Positions 1-4,952 of a stretch of DNA of 8,246 nucleotides are shown here, one piece after another. The notes beneath the pieces were generated by a model, which was not told the origin of the DNA, ran no database searches, and worked only from the letters and a program-made list of their open reading frames with translations. How positions within the stretch are numbered: the stretch's first letter is position 1; every line of letters starts with the position of its first letter. Source of the stretch: Anaerolineaceae bacterium UBA2260 (GTDB lineage: Bacteria; Chloroflexota; Anaerolineae; Anaerolineales; Anaerolineaceae); the NCBI GenBank assembly GCA_002347485.1, contig DDXM01000042.1, positions 23,369 to 31,614 on the forward strand, read 5' to 3'. Made by a program: the position numbers and the translations under genes.

Positions 1-98
1 GCGAAGCCGATGGGCAGGTAGCCCATCACCACCGGCAGGGCGGGCGCCAGGCCGGAAAGCTTGTCTTTCAGAGGGGAGGAGGCACGGTCGTTTTTCAT
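1..98 (-). CDS. azlC: AzlC-family branched-chain amino-acid exporter subunit, 5' end only
   Basis: The reverse complement from 98 reads ATG and then 32 codons to the window edge. The last part reads LPVVMGYLPIGFA. A hydrophilic start of about 18 residues followed by a P-x-x-x-GYxPxGFA entry into the first membrane helix is typical of AzlC, the large membrane subunit of the AzlCD exporter for branched-chain amino acids and their analogues in the cytoplasmic membrane. Only about one seventh of the usual length of about 230 residues is visible, so the family call rests on the N-terminal signature alone. The small partner azlD, if present, would lie to the left outside the window. The gene is divergent from the ferredoxin gene and shares a 170-bp promoter region with it. 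Confidence 0.72.
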   Translation of the reverse strand, partial: MKNDRASSPLKDKLSGLAPALPVVMGYLPIGF

Positions 99-121
99 CA
101 GGGTCTCGAAAATTAGGCTGG

Positions 122-145
122 ATTATACCTGCAAACGCCTGTCAA
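122..145 (-). promoter_or_regulatory. Possible azlC promoter with perfect but closely spaced boxes
   Basis: On the minus strand a perfect -10 TATAAT (122-127) lies 23 bases upstream of the azlC ATG. A perfect TTGACA (140-145) precedes it, but the gap is only 12 bases instead of about 17. The -10 is credible. The TTGACA may be coincidental, or the short gap may mean that an activator is needed. Confidence 0.4.
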
Positions 146-193
146 GTTCCCTAAAATGTGACATTTGCCGCCAAAATTCATTTATCCAATCAA

Positions 194-222
194 TTGACAT
201 CTCCGCTACTCGGTGCTATTCT
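194..222 (+). promoter_or_regulatory. Sigma70 promoter of the ferredoxin gene
   Basis: TTGACA (194-199), a 17-base spacer and TATTCT (217-222) form a near-consensus vegetative promoter. The -10 box ends 46 bases before the ferredoxin ATG. This points to strong constitutive transcription. Confidence 0.8.
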
Positions 223-268
223 ATTGCACAGTAAGCACCAACCACCATCCAGAAAGGAAAATCTCATC

Positions 269-439
269 ATGACCTATAAGATCACCACCGATTGCATCAT
301 GTGCGGCGCCTGCGAAGCCGAATGCCCCGAAGGAGCCATCACCGCCGGCGACACCCAGTACATCATCGACCCCAACCTGTGCAAGGACTGCGCTTCCTGC
401 GCTGATGTCTGCCCGACCGGGGCCTGCGTTCCCGCGTAA
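269..439 (+). CDS. 2[4Fe-4S] bacterial-type ferredoxin, 56 residues
   Basis: This is a small soluble electron carrier of the clostridial type. Two CxxCxxCxxxCP motifs are visible: C9, C12, C15, C19 and C38, C41, C44, C48, each followed by proline. Together they ligate two low-potential [4Fe-4S] clusters; C53 is an extra cysteine. The length of about 56 residues is standard for the family. The ATG at 269 is chosen over an in-frame codon at 158 because the ribosome site AGAAAGGA (251-258) lies just upstream, the promoter lies at 194-222, and the upstream extension has no family counterpart. The gene is monocistronic, bounded by its own promoter and a strong terminator. The redox partner cannot be told from the neighbours; pyruvate:ferredoxin oxidoreductase or similar anaerobic enzymes would be usual. 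Confidence 0.95.
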   Translation: MTYKITTDCIMCGACEAECPEGAITAGDTQYIIDPNLCKDCASCADVCPTGACVPA

Positions 440-458
440 GAAAATAAGTTAGTCCAGT

Positions 459-489
459 AAAAGCCTTTCCCCACCGGAAAGGCTTTTTT
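459..489 (+). terminator. Rho-independent terminator after the ferredoxin gene
   Basis: A perfect 12-bp stem, AAAAGCCTTTCC (459-470) pairing with GGAAAGGCTTTT (476-487), has a CCACC loop and a six-base T run (484-489). It lies 20 bases after the ferredoxin stop codon. Confidence 0.93.
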
Positions 490-516
490 GCGTCGATTTT
501 TTAGCGATGCTATAAT
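488..516 (+). promoter_or_regulatory. Extended -10 promoter of the first deoxynucleoside kinase
   Basis: TTGCGT (488-493), a 17-base spacer and a perfect TATAAT (511-516), preceded by TGC to give the extended -10 form TGnTATAAT. It starts right at the end of the terminator T run, so the kinase is transcribed independently of the ferredoxin gene. Confidence 0.7.
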
Positions 517-553
517 TGTCTTGAAACGCCACCCCAACATCCTTGAGGATGCC

Positions 554-1213
554 ATGAAGAAATTTATCGCGGTTGCAGGCAACATCGGTGTCGGAAAATC
601 CACACTGGTCGAGATGATCTGTGAACGGCTGGATTGCCAGCCTTTTTACGAACCGGTGACAGAGAACCCCTACCTCGCCGATTTTTATAAGGACATGCAG
701 ACCTGGAGTTTCCACTCGCAGATCTTCTTCCTCACCCACCGCCTGCGCATCCACCAGGATCTGGTGCGCGTGCCCGGCTCGGTGATGCAGGATCGCAGCA
801 TCTACGAGGATGCCGAGGTCTTCGCCCAGAACCTCTTCCTGCAGGGCAACCTCAGCGAGCGCGACTACACCACCTACCGCTCGCTATACCGCACCCTGGC
901 CGAGTACCTGCCGCCACCCGACCTGGTCATCTACCTGCGCGCATCGGTGCCCACGCTGCTCAAGCGCATCGCGCTGCGCAACCGCGATTACGAGCGCAGC
1001 ATCGCGCCTGAATACCTGGAGCGGCTGAACACGCTGTACGAGAACTGGATCCAGAACTTCACGCTGTGCCCGGTGCTTACCGTCCCGGCGGACGAGCTGG
1101 ATTACGTGGCACACTCGCGCCACCTGGAACTGATCATCACCAAGGTGAAGGAAAAATTGACGGGCAAAGAGGAAGTGATTTTTACCCGTGAAGAAGCAGA
1201 CACGCCTGATTAA
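554..1213 (+). CDS. Deoxynucleoside kinase (dGK/dAK/dCK family)
   Basis: This enzyme transfers the ATP gamma phosphate to the 5'-hydroxyl of a deoxynucleoside for dNTP salvage in the cytoplasm. The 219-residue length fits the family. Visible motifs are the P-loop GNIGVGKS at residues 9-16, the E33 region (FYEPVTENPYL) that holds the sugar, the DRS motif at 80-82 (QDRSIYEDAEVFA) with its catalytic and base-reading surroundings, the strand DLVIYLRA at 123-130, and an arginine-rich lid around 138-148 (KRIALRNRDYER). The ATG at 554 begins the canonical MKKFIAVAGN start and follows a GAGG ribosome site (545-548). A 22-residue upstream extension would run through the promoter and is rejected. Whether it prefers dA, dG or dC cannot be read from motifs alone. 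A distant paralogue lies on the other strand at 3023-3658. Confidence 0.93.
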   Translation: MKKFIAVAGNIGVGKSTLVEMICERLDCQPFYEPVTENPYLADFYKDMQTWSFHSQIFFLTHRLRIHQDLVRVPGSVMQDRSIYEDAEVFAQNLFLQGNLSERDYTTYRSLYRTLAEYLPPPDLVIYLRASVPTLLKRIALRNRDYERSIAPEYLERLNTLYENWIQNFTLCPVLTVPADELDYVAHSRHLELIITKVKEKLTGKEEVIFTREEADTPD

Positions 1214-1225
1214 CAGGTCGTGTGC

Positions 1226-1244
1226 AATTTGGTATCAAATTTTT
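1226..1244 (+). terminator. Weak candidate terminator after the kinase
   Basis: AATTTG (1226-1231), loop GTAT, CAAATT (1236-1241), then three more T. The stem is short and AT-rich. It sits in the 44-bp gap between the converging kinase and spoVS genes and has the T run only on the plus strand. Confidence 0.3.
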
Positions 1245-1257
1245 GGGTGCGACAGGT

Positions 1258-1524
1258 TTAACTCTTAACGTCCACCACCAGTTTGATGGCGGTGCGGACT
1301 TTCCCTTCAATTTCAACATCTACAAATTCGGGCATACACTGTATCTCCAACCCATCCTCGTGGAGATACCCTTTTGCCAACACCAGCGCTTTCACCGCCT
1401 GGTTCACCGCGCCCGCGCCAATTGCCTGAACATCCACGTGCTTGTGTTCGCGCATTACCCCTGCAATGGCTCCTGCGACCGCTGCTGTGCGTGAATTGGC
1501 TTTGACCTTAATGATGTCTACCAT
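1258..1524 (-). CDS. spoVS: SpoVS-family protein (stage V sporulation protein S-like)
   Basis: This 88-residue protein matches the SpoVS family along its whole length: an N-terminal VDIIKVKANSRTAAVAGAIA, the highly conserved core QAIGAGAVNQAVKALVLAKGYL and a C-terminal RTAIKLVVDV. SpoVS adopts an Alba-like fold. In Bacillus it affects septation and progress of sporulation, and homologues are widespread in non-sporulating bacteria, where the role is unclear. Nothing else in the window suggests sporulation. The start at 1524 is supported by a strong ribosome site, CCTCC on the plus strand (1533-1537), 8 bases away. The gene lies between the kinase and the putative replication origin and is transcribed away from the origin. 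The Alba-like fold makes a nucleic-acid role plausible, but that is inference. Confidence 0.93.
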   Translation of the reverse strand: MVDIIKVKANSRTAAVAGAIAGVMREHKHVDVQAIGAGAVNQAVKALVLAKGYLHEDGLEIQCMPEFVDVEIEGKVRTAIKLVVDVKS

Positions 1525-1592
1525 AGTAACTCCCTCCTGAAATGCTCCAGGATTGTGAAGCCAATAAGGGGGTACCGGAAGTTTGTTTAATT

Positions 1593-1621
1593 ATTGTACA
1601 CAATCCGCATGGCAAATTCAA
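1593..1621 (-). promoter_or_regulatory. Sigma70-type promoter of spoVS
   Basis: On the minus strand TTGAAT (1616-1621), a 17-base spacer and TACAAT (1593-1598) lie about 70 bases upstream of the spoVS ATG. The -10 overlaps the imperfect inverted repeat ATTGT-AC-ACAAT (1593-1604), which could serve as an operator. Confidence 0.6.
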
Positions 1622-1640
1622 GCACCGCCTGATCGTTGTC

Positions 1641-1686
1641 TGGTTAACTTATTAATCAGTATGTATATTAATAGTCGTAGTCGTAG
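1641..1686. other. AT-rich candidate DNA-unwinding element with TAG repeats
   Basis: The stretch 1641-1674 is rich in A and T (GTTAACTTATTAATC, TATATTAATAG) against a GC-rich background. It runs into TAGTCGTAGTCGTAG (1672-1686). TAG triplets recall the DnaA-trio element beside bacterial origins, but here TCG alternates with TAG, so the match is partial. Confidence 0.4.
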
Positions 1687-1816
1687 GGACTGGGGAAATG
1701 TGGAGAACCCTGCTGAAGAGGATAAAAAGACATATATGCAGCAAGGGTGATGCGGTTGACGCCTGTATATGGGGGATTACAGATCTCCCGTTCTCCCTCC
1801 TGAGTTGTGCATGAGT

Positions 1817-1825
1817 TGTGGATAA
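1817..1825 (-). promoter_or_regulatory. DnaA box 1 (perfect)
   Basis: TGTGGATAA on the plus strand is an exact TTATCCACA on the minus strand. It is the only perfect box in this orientation and faces the other three. Confidence 0.82.
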
Positions 1826-1892
1826 AACGGTTTTTCGCCGTGAAACGCGAGAGACTGAAAATGCTGTGGAAGACTGTGGAAAAAGCCCCGAT

Positions 1893-1901
1893 TTATCCAC
1901 A
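1893..1901 (+). promoter_or_regulatory. DnaA box 2 (perfect)
   Basis: Exact TTATCCACA, 55 bp upstream of box 3. Confidence 0.82.
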
Positions 1902-1947
1902 GATAGATGCACATGCGTGAGATTGAAAACGCGCTTTCCACCGGAAT

Positions 1948-1956
1948 TTATCCACA
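1948..1956 (+). promoter_or_regulatory. DnaA box 3 (perfect)
   Basis: Exact TTATCCACA. It starts 21 bp before box 4, so both lie on the same helical face. Confidence 0.82.
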
Positions 1957-1968
1957 GGAAAACGCGTT

Positions 1969-1977
1969 TTATCCACA
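1969..1977 (+). promoter_or_regulatory. DnaA box 4 (perfect), abutting a palindrome
   Basis: Exact TTATCCACA. Its first two bases are the end of the 12-bp palindrome AAAACGCGTTTT (1959-1970). The half AAAACGCG also occurs at 1926-1933. Confidence 0.82.
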
Positions 1978-1987
1978 GGTTTTAGGG

Positions 1988-2003
1988 CAATTGTGCACAA
2001 TTG
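1988..2003. repeat. Perfect 16-bp palindrome at the origin boundary
   Basis: CAATTGTGCACAATTG is its own reverse complement over 16 bases. It lies 10 bp after DnaA box 4 and 24 bp from the 3' end of the nucleotidyltransferase gene. No T run follows on either strand, so a protein-binding site is more likely than a terminator. Confidence 0.7.
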
Positions 2004-2027
2004 GGGGAAGCGCGGGCGTGCGCGGGA

Positions 2028-3011
2028 TCAGGCTGTAAGGCGGTCCGCGGCTTCTTCCACCGTGTCGAGCAGGTGGTCGAGGGCGTCCAGCCGCTCCGCG
2101 ATGTTCTTGCTGTCCAGCCCCAGTTGTTTGCTCGCGGCCTGCCAGTCCTTGAAGGACTGTTCGGCGCGGGGCAGGGCGGCGGCGGCGCGCGTCCAGGTGT
2201 AGATGAGCAGCCACAGCGCCCCAGCAGGGTTGACCGGGTAAAGGGCGCGCGCGGCTTTCTCGTAATACGCGCGGCGGAAGAGGGGCATGCTCACCGGCGC
2301 GTCCTTGAGCGCGTCGAACAGTTGGTGATAGGCATCAGCCCAGGTGGCGAAGGTTTCGTCGTTGAACTCGCTGCTGGTGAAGAGCTGCACGAAGTCGGCG
2401 GAAAGGTTGGGCAGTCCGGCAGCCGCGGCGCGCGCGGGCAGGTCGTGCACCAGGCGGCGCTCGGCGACGGGCGCTCCGCTGAAGCAGTCCACGGCATTAG
2501 CCAGGTCGCGTAGTGCGCCCAGGTAAGCCGAGGTGCGCTTGATGCCCTGCGGGATGGCGTCCTCCTGCAGGATGGCCCAGGCCTGGCGCGCCGGCACCAG
2601 GAAGGAGCGCACGCGCGCGGCGATGTTCTCCACCTTCCAGAATTGCGCGGTGGCCGAGGCGCGGGTAAAATCGTACCAGCGCAGGGGGTCGTGCAGCACG
2701 AGGGGCACGTTCTCCAGCCAGCCGCCGATCCAGGCGTTGGTGCGCAGCTTGCGCGCCGGCTCGAACTCGTCCTGCTCGTAATGCGCCAGGTCGAGGCTGA
2801 TCTCGGGGCTCAGGCGCAGCACCTCGCGCCGCGCCTTGACCGGGCGGTCGTGCACGCAAATGAGATCGATATCCGTGACCCCGCCGATGAAGGGGTCATC
2901 CATGAGCAGGGAGCCGCTCACGTACACGCAGATGATGCCGCGGTCCCTGGCGGTGAGCAGTTTGGCGTTCTCGCGCGCCTGGTTGAGGAGGGTTTCTCGG
3001 GTGATGCGCAT
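2028..3011 (-). CDS. Nucleotidyltransferase-fold protein (Pol beta superfamily)
   Basis: This 327-residue protein begins with a helical segment, then VYVSGSLLMDDPFIGGVTDID at about residues 29-49. G33-S34 followed by D47-x-D49 is the metal-binding signature of the Pol beta nucleotidyltransferase superfamily, and D74 in the strand ISLDLAHY is a good third carboxylate. The rest is mainly helical and alanine-rich, like the C-terminal helical domains of kanamycin-nucleotidyltransferase-type proteins. The substrate is unknown: nucleotide transfer to a small molecule, protein or RNA are all possible. It starts 11 bases after the stop codon of the upstream kinase, with a GAGG ribosome site (plus-strand CCTC 3017-3020) inside that gap, so the two genes are almost certainly one operon. 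Its 3' end borders the putative origin. GC content is high, like its neighbours. Confidence 0.82.
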   Translation of the reverse strand: MRITRETLLNQARENAKLLTARDRGIICVYVSGSLLMDDPFIGGVTDIDLICVHDRPVKARREVLRLSPEISLDLAHYEQDEFEPARKLRTNAWIGGWLENVPLVLHDPLRWYDFTRASATAQFWKVENIAARVRSFLVPARQAWAILQEDAIPQGIKRTSAYLGALRDLANAVDCFSGAPVAERRLVHDLPARAAAAGLPNLSADFVQLFTSSEFNDETFATWADAYHQLFDALKDAPVSMPLFRRAYYEKAARALYPVNPAGALWLLIYTWTRAAAALPRAEQSFKDWQAASKQLGLDSKNIAERLDALDHLLDTVEEAADRLTA

Positions 3012-3022
3012 ATCTGCCTCGT

Positions 3023-3658
3023 TTACTGGATGGGTAGCTGGGGTTGGTAGGGTGCCAGCCGTAGTTCTTCGCGGATGCGGTTGTGAATGTAATCAAGGTC
3101 CTGCGGGCGCTCGACGAAATTGAGATCGTCGGTATCGATAGTCAGCACGCGCGTGCCGCCTGGCGAGGTGCGGTAGAAATCATCGTAGGAGTGATTTAGC
3201 AGGTCGATGTAGGCGCGCTCCATCTGGCGCTCGTAGGGGCGGTCGCGAAAAGCGATGCGCTTCATCAGCGTGTCGGTGCTGGCGCGCAGGTACACCACCA
3301 GGTCGGGCGGGCTGATCTTCTCCGCCAGCGCCTCCTGCACGTTGTAGTACATGTCGAGCTCGTCGCCCACCAGGTTGATGCGCGCGAAGAGTGAATCCTT
3401 CTCGAAGGTGTAATCGCTGATGAGGGTGGTCACTTCCGCCAGGCGGTCGCTGATGTTGCGGCGCTGCTGGTGATAGCGGCTGAGCAGGAAGAAGATCTGC
3501 GTCTGGAAGGCGTAGCGCGCCCGGTCCGAATAGAAGTTGCTCAGGAAGGGATTTTCCTCGAAGACCTCCAGCACCAGCTCGGCTTCGAACTGCGGCTGTA
3601 GCAGCCGGGCGAGGGTGGTCTTGCCAACCCCGATCACGCCCTCGATCGCAAAATACAT
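3023..3658 (-). CDS. Second deoxynucleoside kinase (dNK family)
   Basis: This 211-residue protein has the same architecture as the kinase at 554-1213 but is clearly divergent. The P-loop GVIGVGKT is at residues 7-14, followed by EVFEENPFLSNFY at about 31-43 with the sugar-binding glutamate. SDYTFEKDSLFA at about 81-92 replaces the DRS motif with a D-Y-T form. PPDLVVYLRAS is at about 117-127, and a lid rich in arginine follows (KRIAFRDRPYER). The D-Y-T variant suggests a different deoxynucleoside preference from the paralogue, so the pair may divide purine and pyrimidine salvage between them as in some Firmicutes; that is inference. The ATG at 3658 is chosen over one at 3769 because it starts the canonical MYFAIEG strand and follows a GGAG site (plus-strand CTCC 3666-3669) 7 bases away. 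First gene of a two-gene operon. Confidence 0.9.
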   Translation of the reverse strand: MYFAIEGVIGVGKTTLARLLQPQFEAELVLEVFEENPFLSNFYSDRARYAFQTQIFFLLSRYHQQRRNISDRLAEVTTLISDYTFEKDSLFARINLVGDELDMYYNVQEALAEKISPPDLVVYLRASTDTLMKRIAFRDRPYERQMERAYIDLLNHSYDDFYRTSPGGTRVLTIDTDDLNFVERPQDLDYIHNRIREELRLAPYQPQLPIQ

Positions 3659-3678
3659 AAGCAGGCTCCATGTGAGAT

Positions 3679-3696
3679 CCCCGCCGGTGAGCGGGG
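3679..3696 (-). promoter_or_regulatory. Stable hairpin in the leader of the second kinase
   Basis: CCCCGC (3679-3684) pairs with GCGGGG (3691-3696) around a 6-base loop, 10 bp upstream of the ribosome site of the kinase at 3023-3658. It could influence translation. No convincing -35/-10 pair was found upstream. Confidence 0.35.
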
Positions 3697-3830
3697 AAGG
3701 TGTGTTTGAAATTAAAATATACCATAGATTGGATGGCGGGGTACGCGGGGGCGGACGGGAGTCTGGCATAGGGGGGTGACGGCTCAGCGCCTGCTTCCAG
3801 TTTTGTTATGTTACGGGGAGGTTCGGGGCA

Positions 3831-3836
3831 TATAAT
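3831..3836 (+). promoter_or_regulatory. Candidate -10 box heading the RHS cassette array
   Basis: A perfect TATAAT lies 42 bases before the strong ribosome site and ATG at 3873. No good -35 lies 16-18 bases upstream, so activity is uncertain. Confidence 0.35.
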
Positions 3837-3862
3837 TGTAAGTAAGGCTTTCTCTGTAGAAG

Positions 3863-3893
3863 AGGAGGTTATATGAAAGTGTTTTTAATATGA
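3863..3893 (+). pseudogene. Ribosome site and six-codon start of a truncated gene
   Basis: AGGAGG (3863-3868) lies four bases before ATG at 3873. The frame reads MKVFLI and stops at TGA (3891-3893). The stop falls exactly where similarity to the RHS pretoxin linker of cassette 3 begins (about 3889), and that linker is read one frame away. The simplest reading is the start of a former gene, with a perfect ribosome site, fused by a deletion or insertion to the tail of an RHS gene. A true leader peptide is an alternative. Confidence 0.5.
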
Positions 3894-4068
3894 CTCCTAT
3901 GCCTATACAGTCTATTACGAATTGCACACCGAACAGGAAAGACAAGAAAATCGACAGACGCTAGAGACAGTGTTAGATGTAACCACCACCGTTGTTGGAG
4001 TATTGAATGAGCCCGCGGATTGGTTGATAACAGGTGCTTATTGTGTAAGCGGTGATTGCAGCCCTTGG
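3889..4068 (+). repeat. Pretoxin-linker repeat, copy 1
   Basis: From 3892 to 4068 this matches 6991-7167 with four mismatches in 177 positions counted by eye. It encodes the segment from YDSYAYTVYYELHTEQ to VSGDCSPW in both copies. Similarity stops abruptly at the Trp codon, after which the two tips differ. Confidence 0.92.
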
Positions 4069-4503
4069 GCATTTGCAGGGCTATTGCCATTCATACCAAG
4101 TAGTATCGCAAAACACCTAGATGATGTTCCGTGGAAAAGCATCATTGATCCAAAATACTTGGATCTAGTTGAGAGAGCATTTAGGAGCGAGCCAAGTGTC
4201 GTTGAATTAAAAACGGATTTAGAAGTGCTTAGATACTATGGTGGTAAATCTGTCCCAACTAATTCCCCGTGGCTTTCTATTAAATCGTATTCACGATTCG
4301 GAAATGCGAGAAGATTTCTTTCTCTACCTAATACAAATTTAGCAACCAATGTTGCTGAGTTTTCTATTCCAAAAGGCACTAGAATTCTAATCGGTAATGC
4401 TGCAAGTAAGGTAAATGAGGTGCTTATCTTTGGTAAATATGCGGTTGGTGGGGGTGTTCAAATATACTTGCCATATCCTACAATAGCGAGGTGGATAAAA
4501 TGA
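3922..4503 (+). CDS. Orphan RHS C-terminal toxin-like tip, no RHS core
   Basis: The frame is open from 3889 but has no ATG; 3922 is a TTG without a clear ribosome site, so this is an N-terminally truncated cassette. From TTG it would give 193 residues. Residues 1-50 are the pretoxin linker (VGVLNEPADWLITGAYCVSG), a hydrophobic segment found just before toxin tips in RHS proteins. The tip carries VLRYYGGKSVP, SPWLSIKSYS, LSLPNTNLATNV, IPKGTRILIGNAAS and GGGVQIYLP. This order, an aromatic-Gly-Gly start, an LP-x-x-N element, a P-K-G-T strand and a terminal GGG-x-Q-aromatic motif, resembles NAD-targeting tips of the TNT/ADP-ribosyltransferase type. That is pattern recognition, not a proven family match. 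The stop overlaps the start of the next gene in an ATGA. Confidence 0.62.
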   Translation: MHTEQERQENRQTLETVLDVTTTVVGVLNEPADWLITGAYCVSGDCSPWAFAGLLPFIPSSIAKHLDDVPWKSIIDPKYLDLVERAFRSEPSVVELKTDLEVLRYYGGKSVPTNSPWLSIKSYSRFGNARRFLSLPNTNLATNVAEFSIPKGTRILIGNAASKVNEVLIFGKYAVGGGVQIYLPYPTIARWIK

Positions 4504-4787
4504 AAGTATTATTTAGACATAATCTATCTGAATTAAAGAATTTTCTGGAAGAAAATGAGGCTAGGCATGAATTTATTCCAAATGTAATTGTTTATATCGA
4601 CGCCATGATTGAATTATTAGATGAAAAGGAAAATAATCTTAGAGAAGTTGCGGAAATTGCATATGGTATCGAGCGAGTGATAAGTGAGGATTTGGATTTT
4701 TGTGAGAGTAGAATAGGTGAAAGAATCTTCGCTCTTTTGAATTCGATAATTGAAGCGTCAAGGAATGCGTCGAAACAAGATAATTAA
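4500..4787 (+). CDS. Putative immunity protein for the first tip
   Basis: This 95-residue protein starts at ATG 4500, which overlaps the toxin stop as ATGA, so translation is coupled. GAGGTG (4488-4493) is the ribosome site, six bases upstream. An in-frame GTG at 4491 overlaps that site and is not used. The protein is acidic and almost wholly helical by inspection (LSELKNFLEENEARHEF, MIELLDEKENNLREVAEI, ISEDLDFCESRIGERIFALL), without a signal peptide or membrane segment. I do not recognise a family. Position directly behind a polymorphic-toxin tip, small size, low GC and translational coupling are the usual marks of a cytoplasmic immunity protein, which would bind and block the tip encoded at 3922-4503. 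Confidence 0.6.
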   Translation: MKVLFRHNLSELKNFLEENEARHEFIPNVIVYIDAMIELLDEKENNLREVAEIAYGIERVISEDLDFCESRIGERIFALLNSIIEASRNASKQDN

Positions 4788-4925
4788 ACGGTTATGCCAA
4801 CCTTCTTCCATAGATGTGATCTGGGAATATCCGTTGTTCCTGAACAAAGAGAGAATTTCGAAACAACTTGTAGTACATAGATGCAGTCTCTAAAGTCAAT
4901 AAAGAGATTGCGTCAAGCGAAATAA
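4788..4925. other. AT-rich spacer between cassettes 1 and 2
   Basis: No gene, tRNA or convincing terminator is visible. Its right edge carries an inverted repeat (4921-4937) directly before the RHS reading frame opens at 4926. Confidence 0.5.
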
Positions 4926-4937
4926 TTAGGAATTATT
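4921..4937. repeat. Inverted repeat at the cassette 2 boundary
   Basis: AATAATT (4921-4927), three-base loop AGG, then AATTATT (4931-4937): a perfect 7-bp stem of A and T only. It straddles the in-frame stop at 4923 that opens the RHS remnant. Confidence 0.45.
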
Positions 4938-4952
4938 GAAGGGAATTACGAA

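Larger units (their letters stand above)
1640..2005. other. oriC: Putative chromosomal replication origin (oriC)
   Basis: This gene-free stretch carries four perfect DnaA boxes (TTATCCACA): 1817-1825 on the minus strand and 1893-1901, 1948-1956 and 1969-1977 on the plus strand. A given 9-mer is expected about once per 130 kb counting both strands, so four in 161 bp is not chance. One-mismatch forms occur at 1699-1707 (TGTGGAGAA) and 1875-1883 (TGTGGAAAA), with weaker ones at 1806-1814, 1865-1873 and 1934-1942. The last two perfect boxes are 21 bp apart, two helical turns, on the same face. AT-rich segments at 1641-1674 (ATTAATCAG, TATATTAATAG) and 1730-1738 could be the unwinding element. dnaA and dnaN are not in the window. 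A plasmid or phage origin is possible but less likely beside housekeeping genes. Confidence 0.8.

Noticed and set aside
158..268. In-frame extension of the ferredoxin to 158
   Set aside because: The promoter -10 at 217-222 lies inside it, and the ribosome site favours ATG 269.
488..553. Upstream extension of the first kinase
   Set aside because: It overlaps the promoter, and the family N-terminus starts at 554.
1222..1494. Plus-strand open frame opposite spoVS
   Set aside because: It is the shadow of a well-conserved gene on the minus strand.
1640..1740. CRISPR array or tRNA in the gene-free stretch
   Set aside because: No regular repeats of 24-40 bp with spacers and no cloverleaf were seen here or elsewhere in the window.
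1652..1912. Minus-strand open frame of 86 codons inside the origin
   Set aside because: It runs through DnaA boxes and AT-rich DNA, has no ribosome site and resembles no family.
2001..3050. Several plus-strand open frames over the nucleotidyltransferase gene
   Set aside because: High GC makes long shadow frames; the minus-strand protein has clear catalytic motifs and an operon partner.
3659..3769. N-terminal extension of the second kinase to 3769
   Set aside because: The family starts at MYFAIEG, and a ribosome site precedes ATG 3658.
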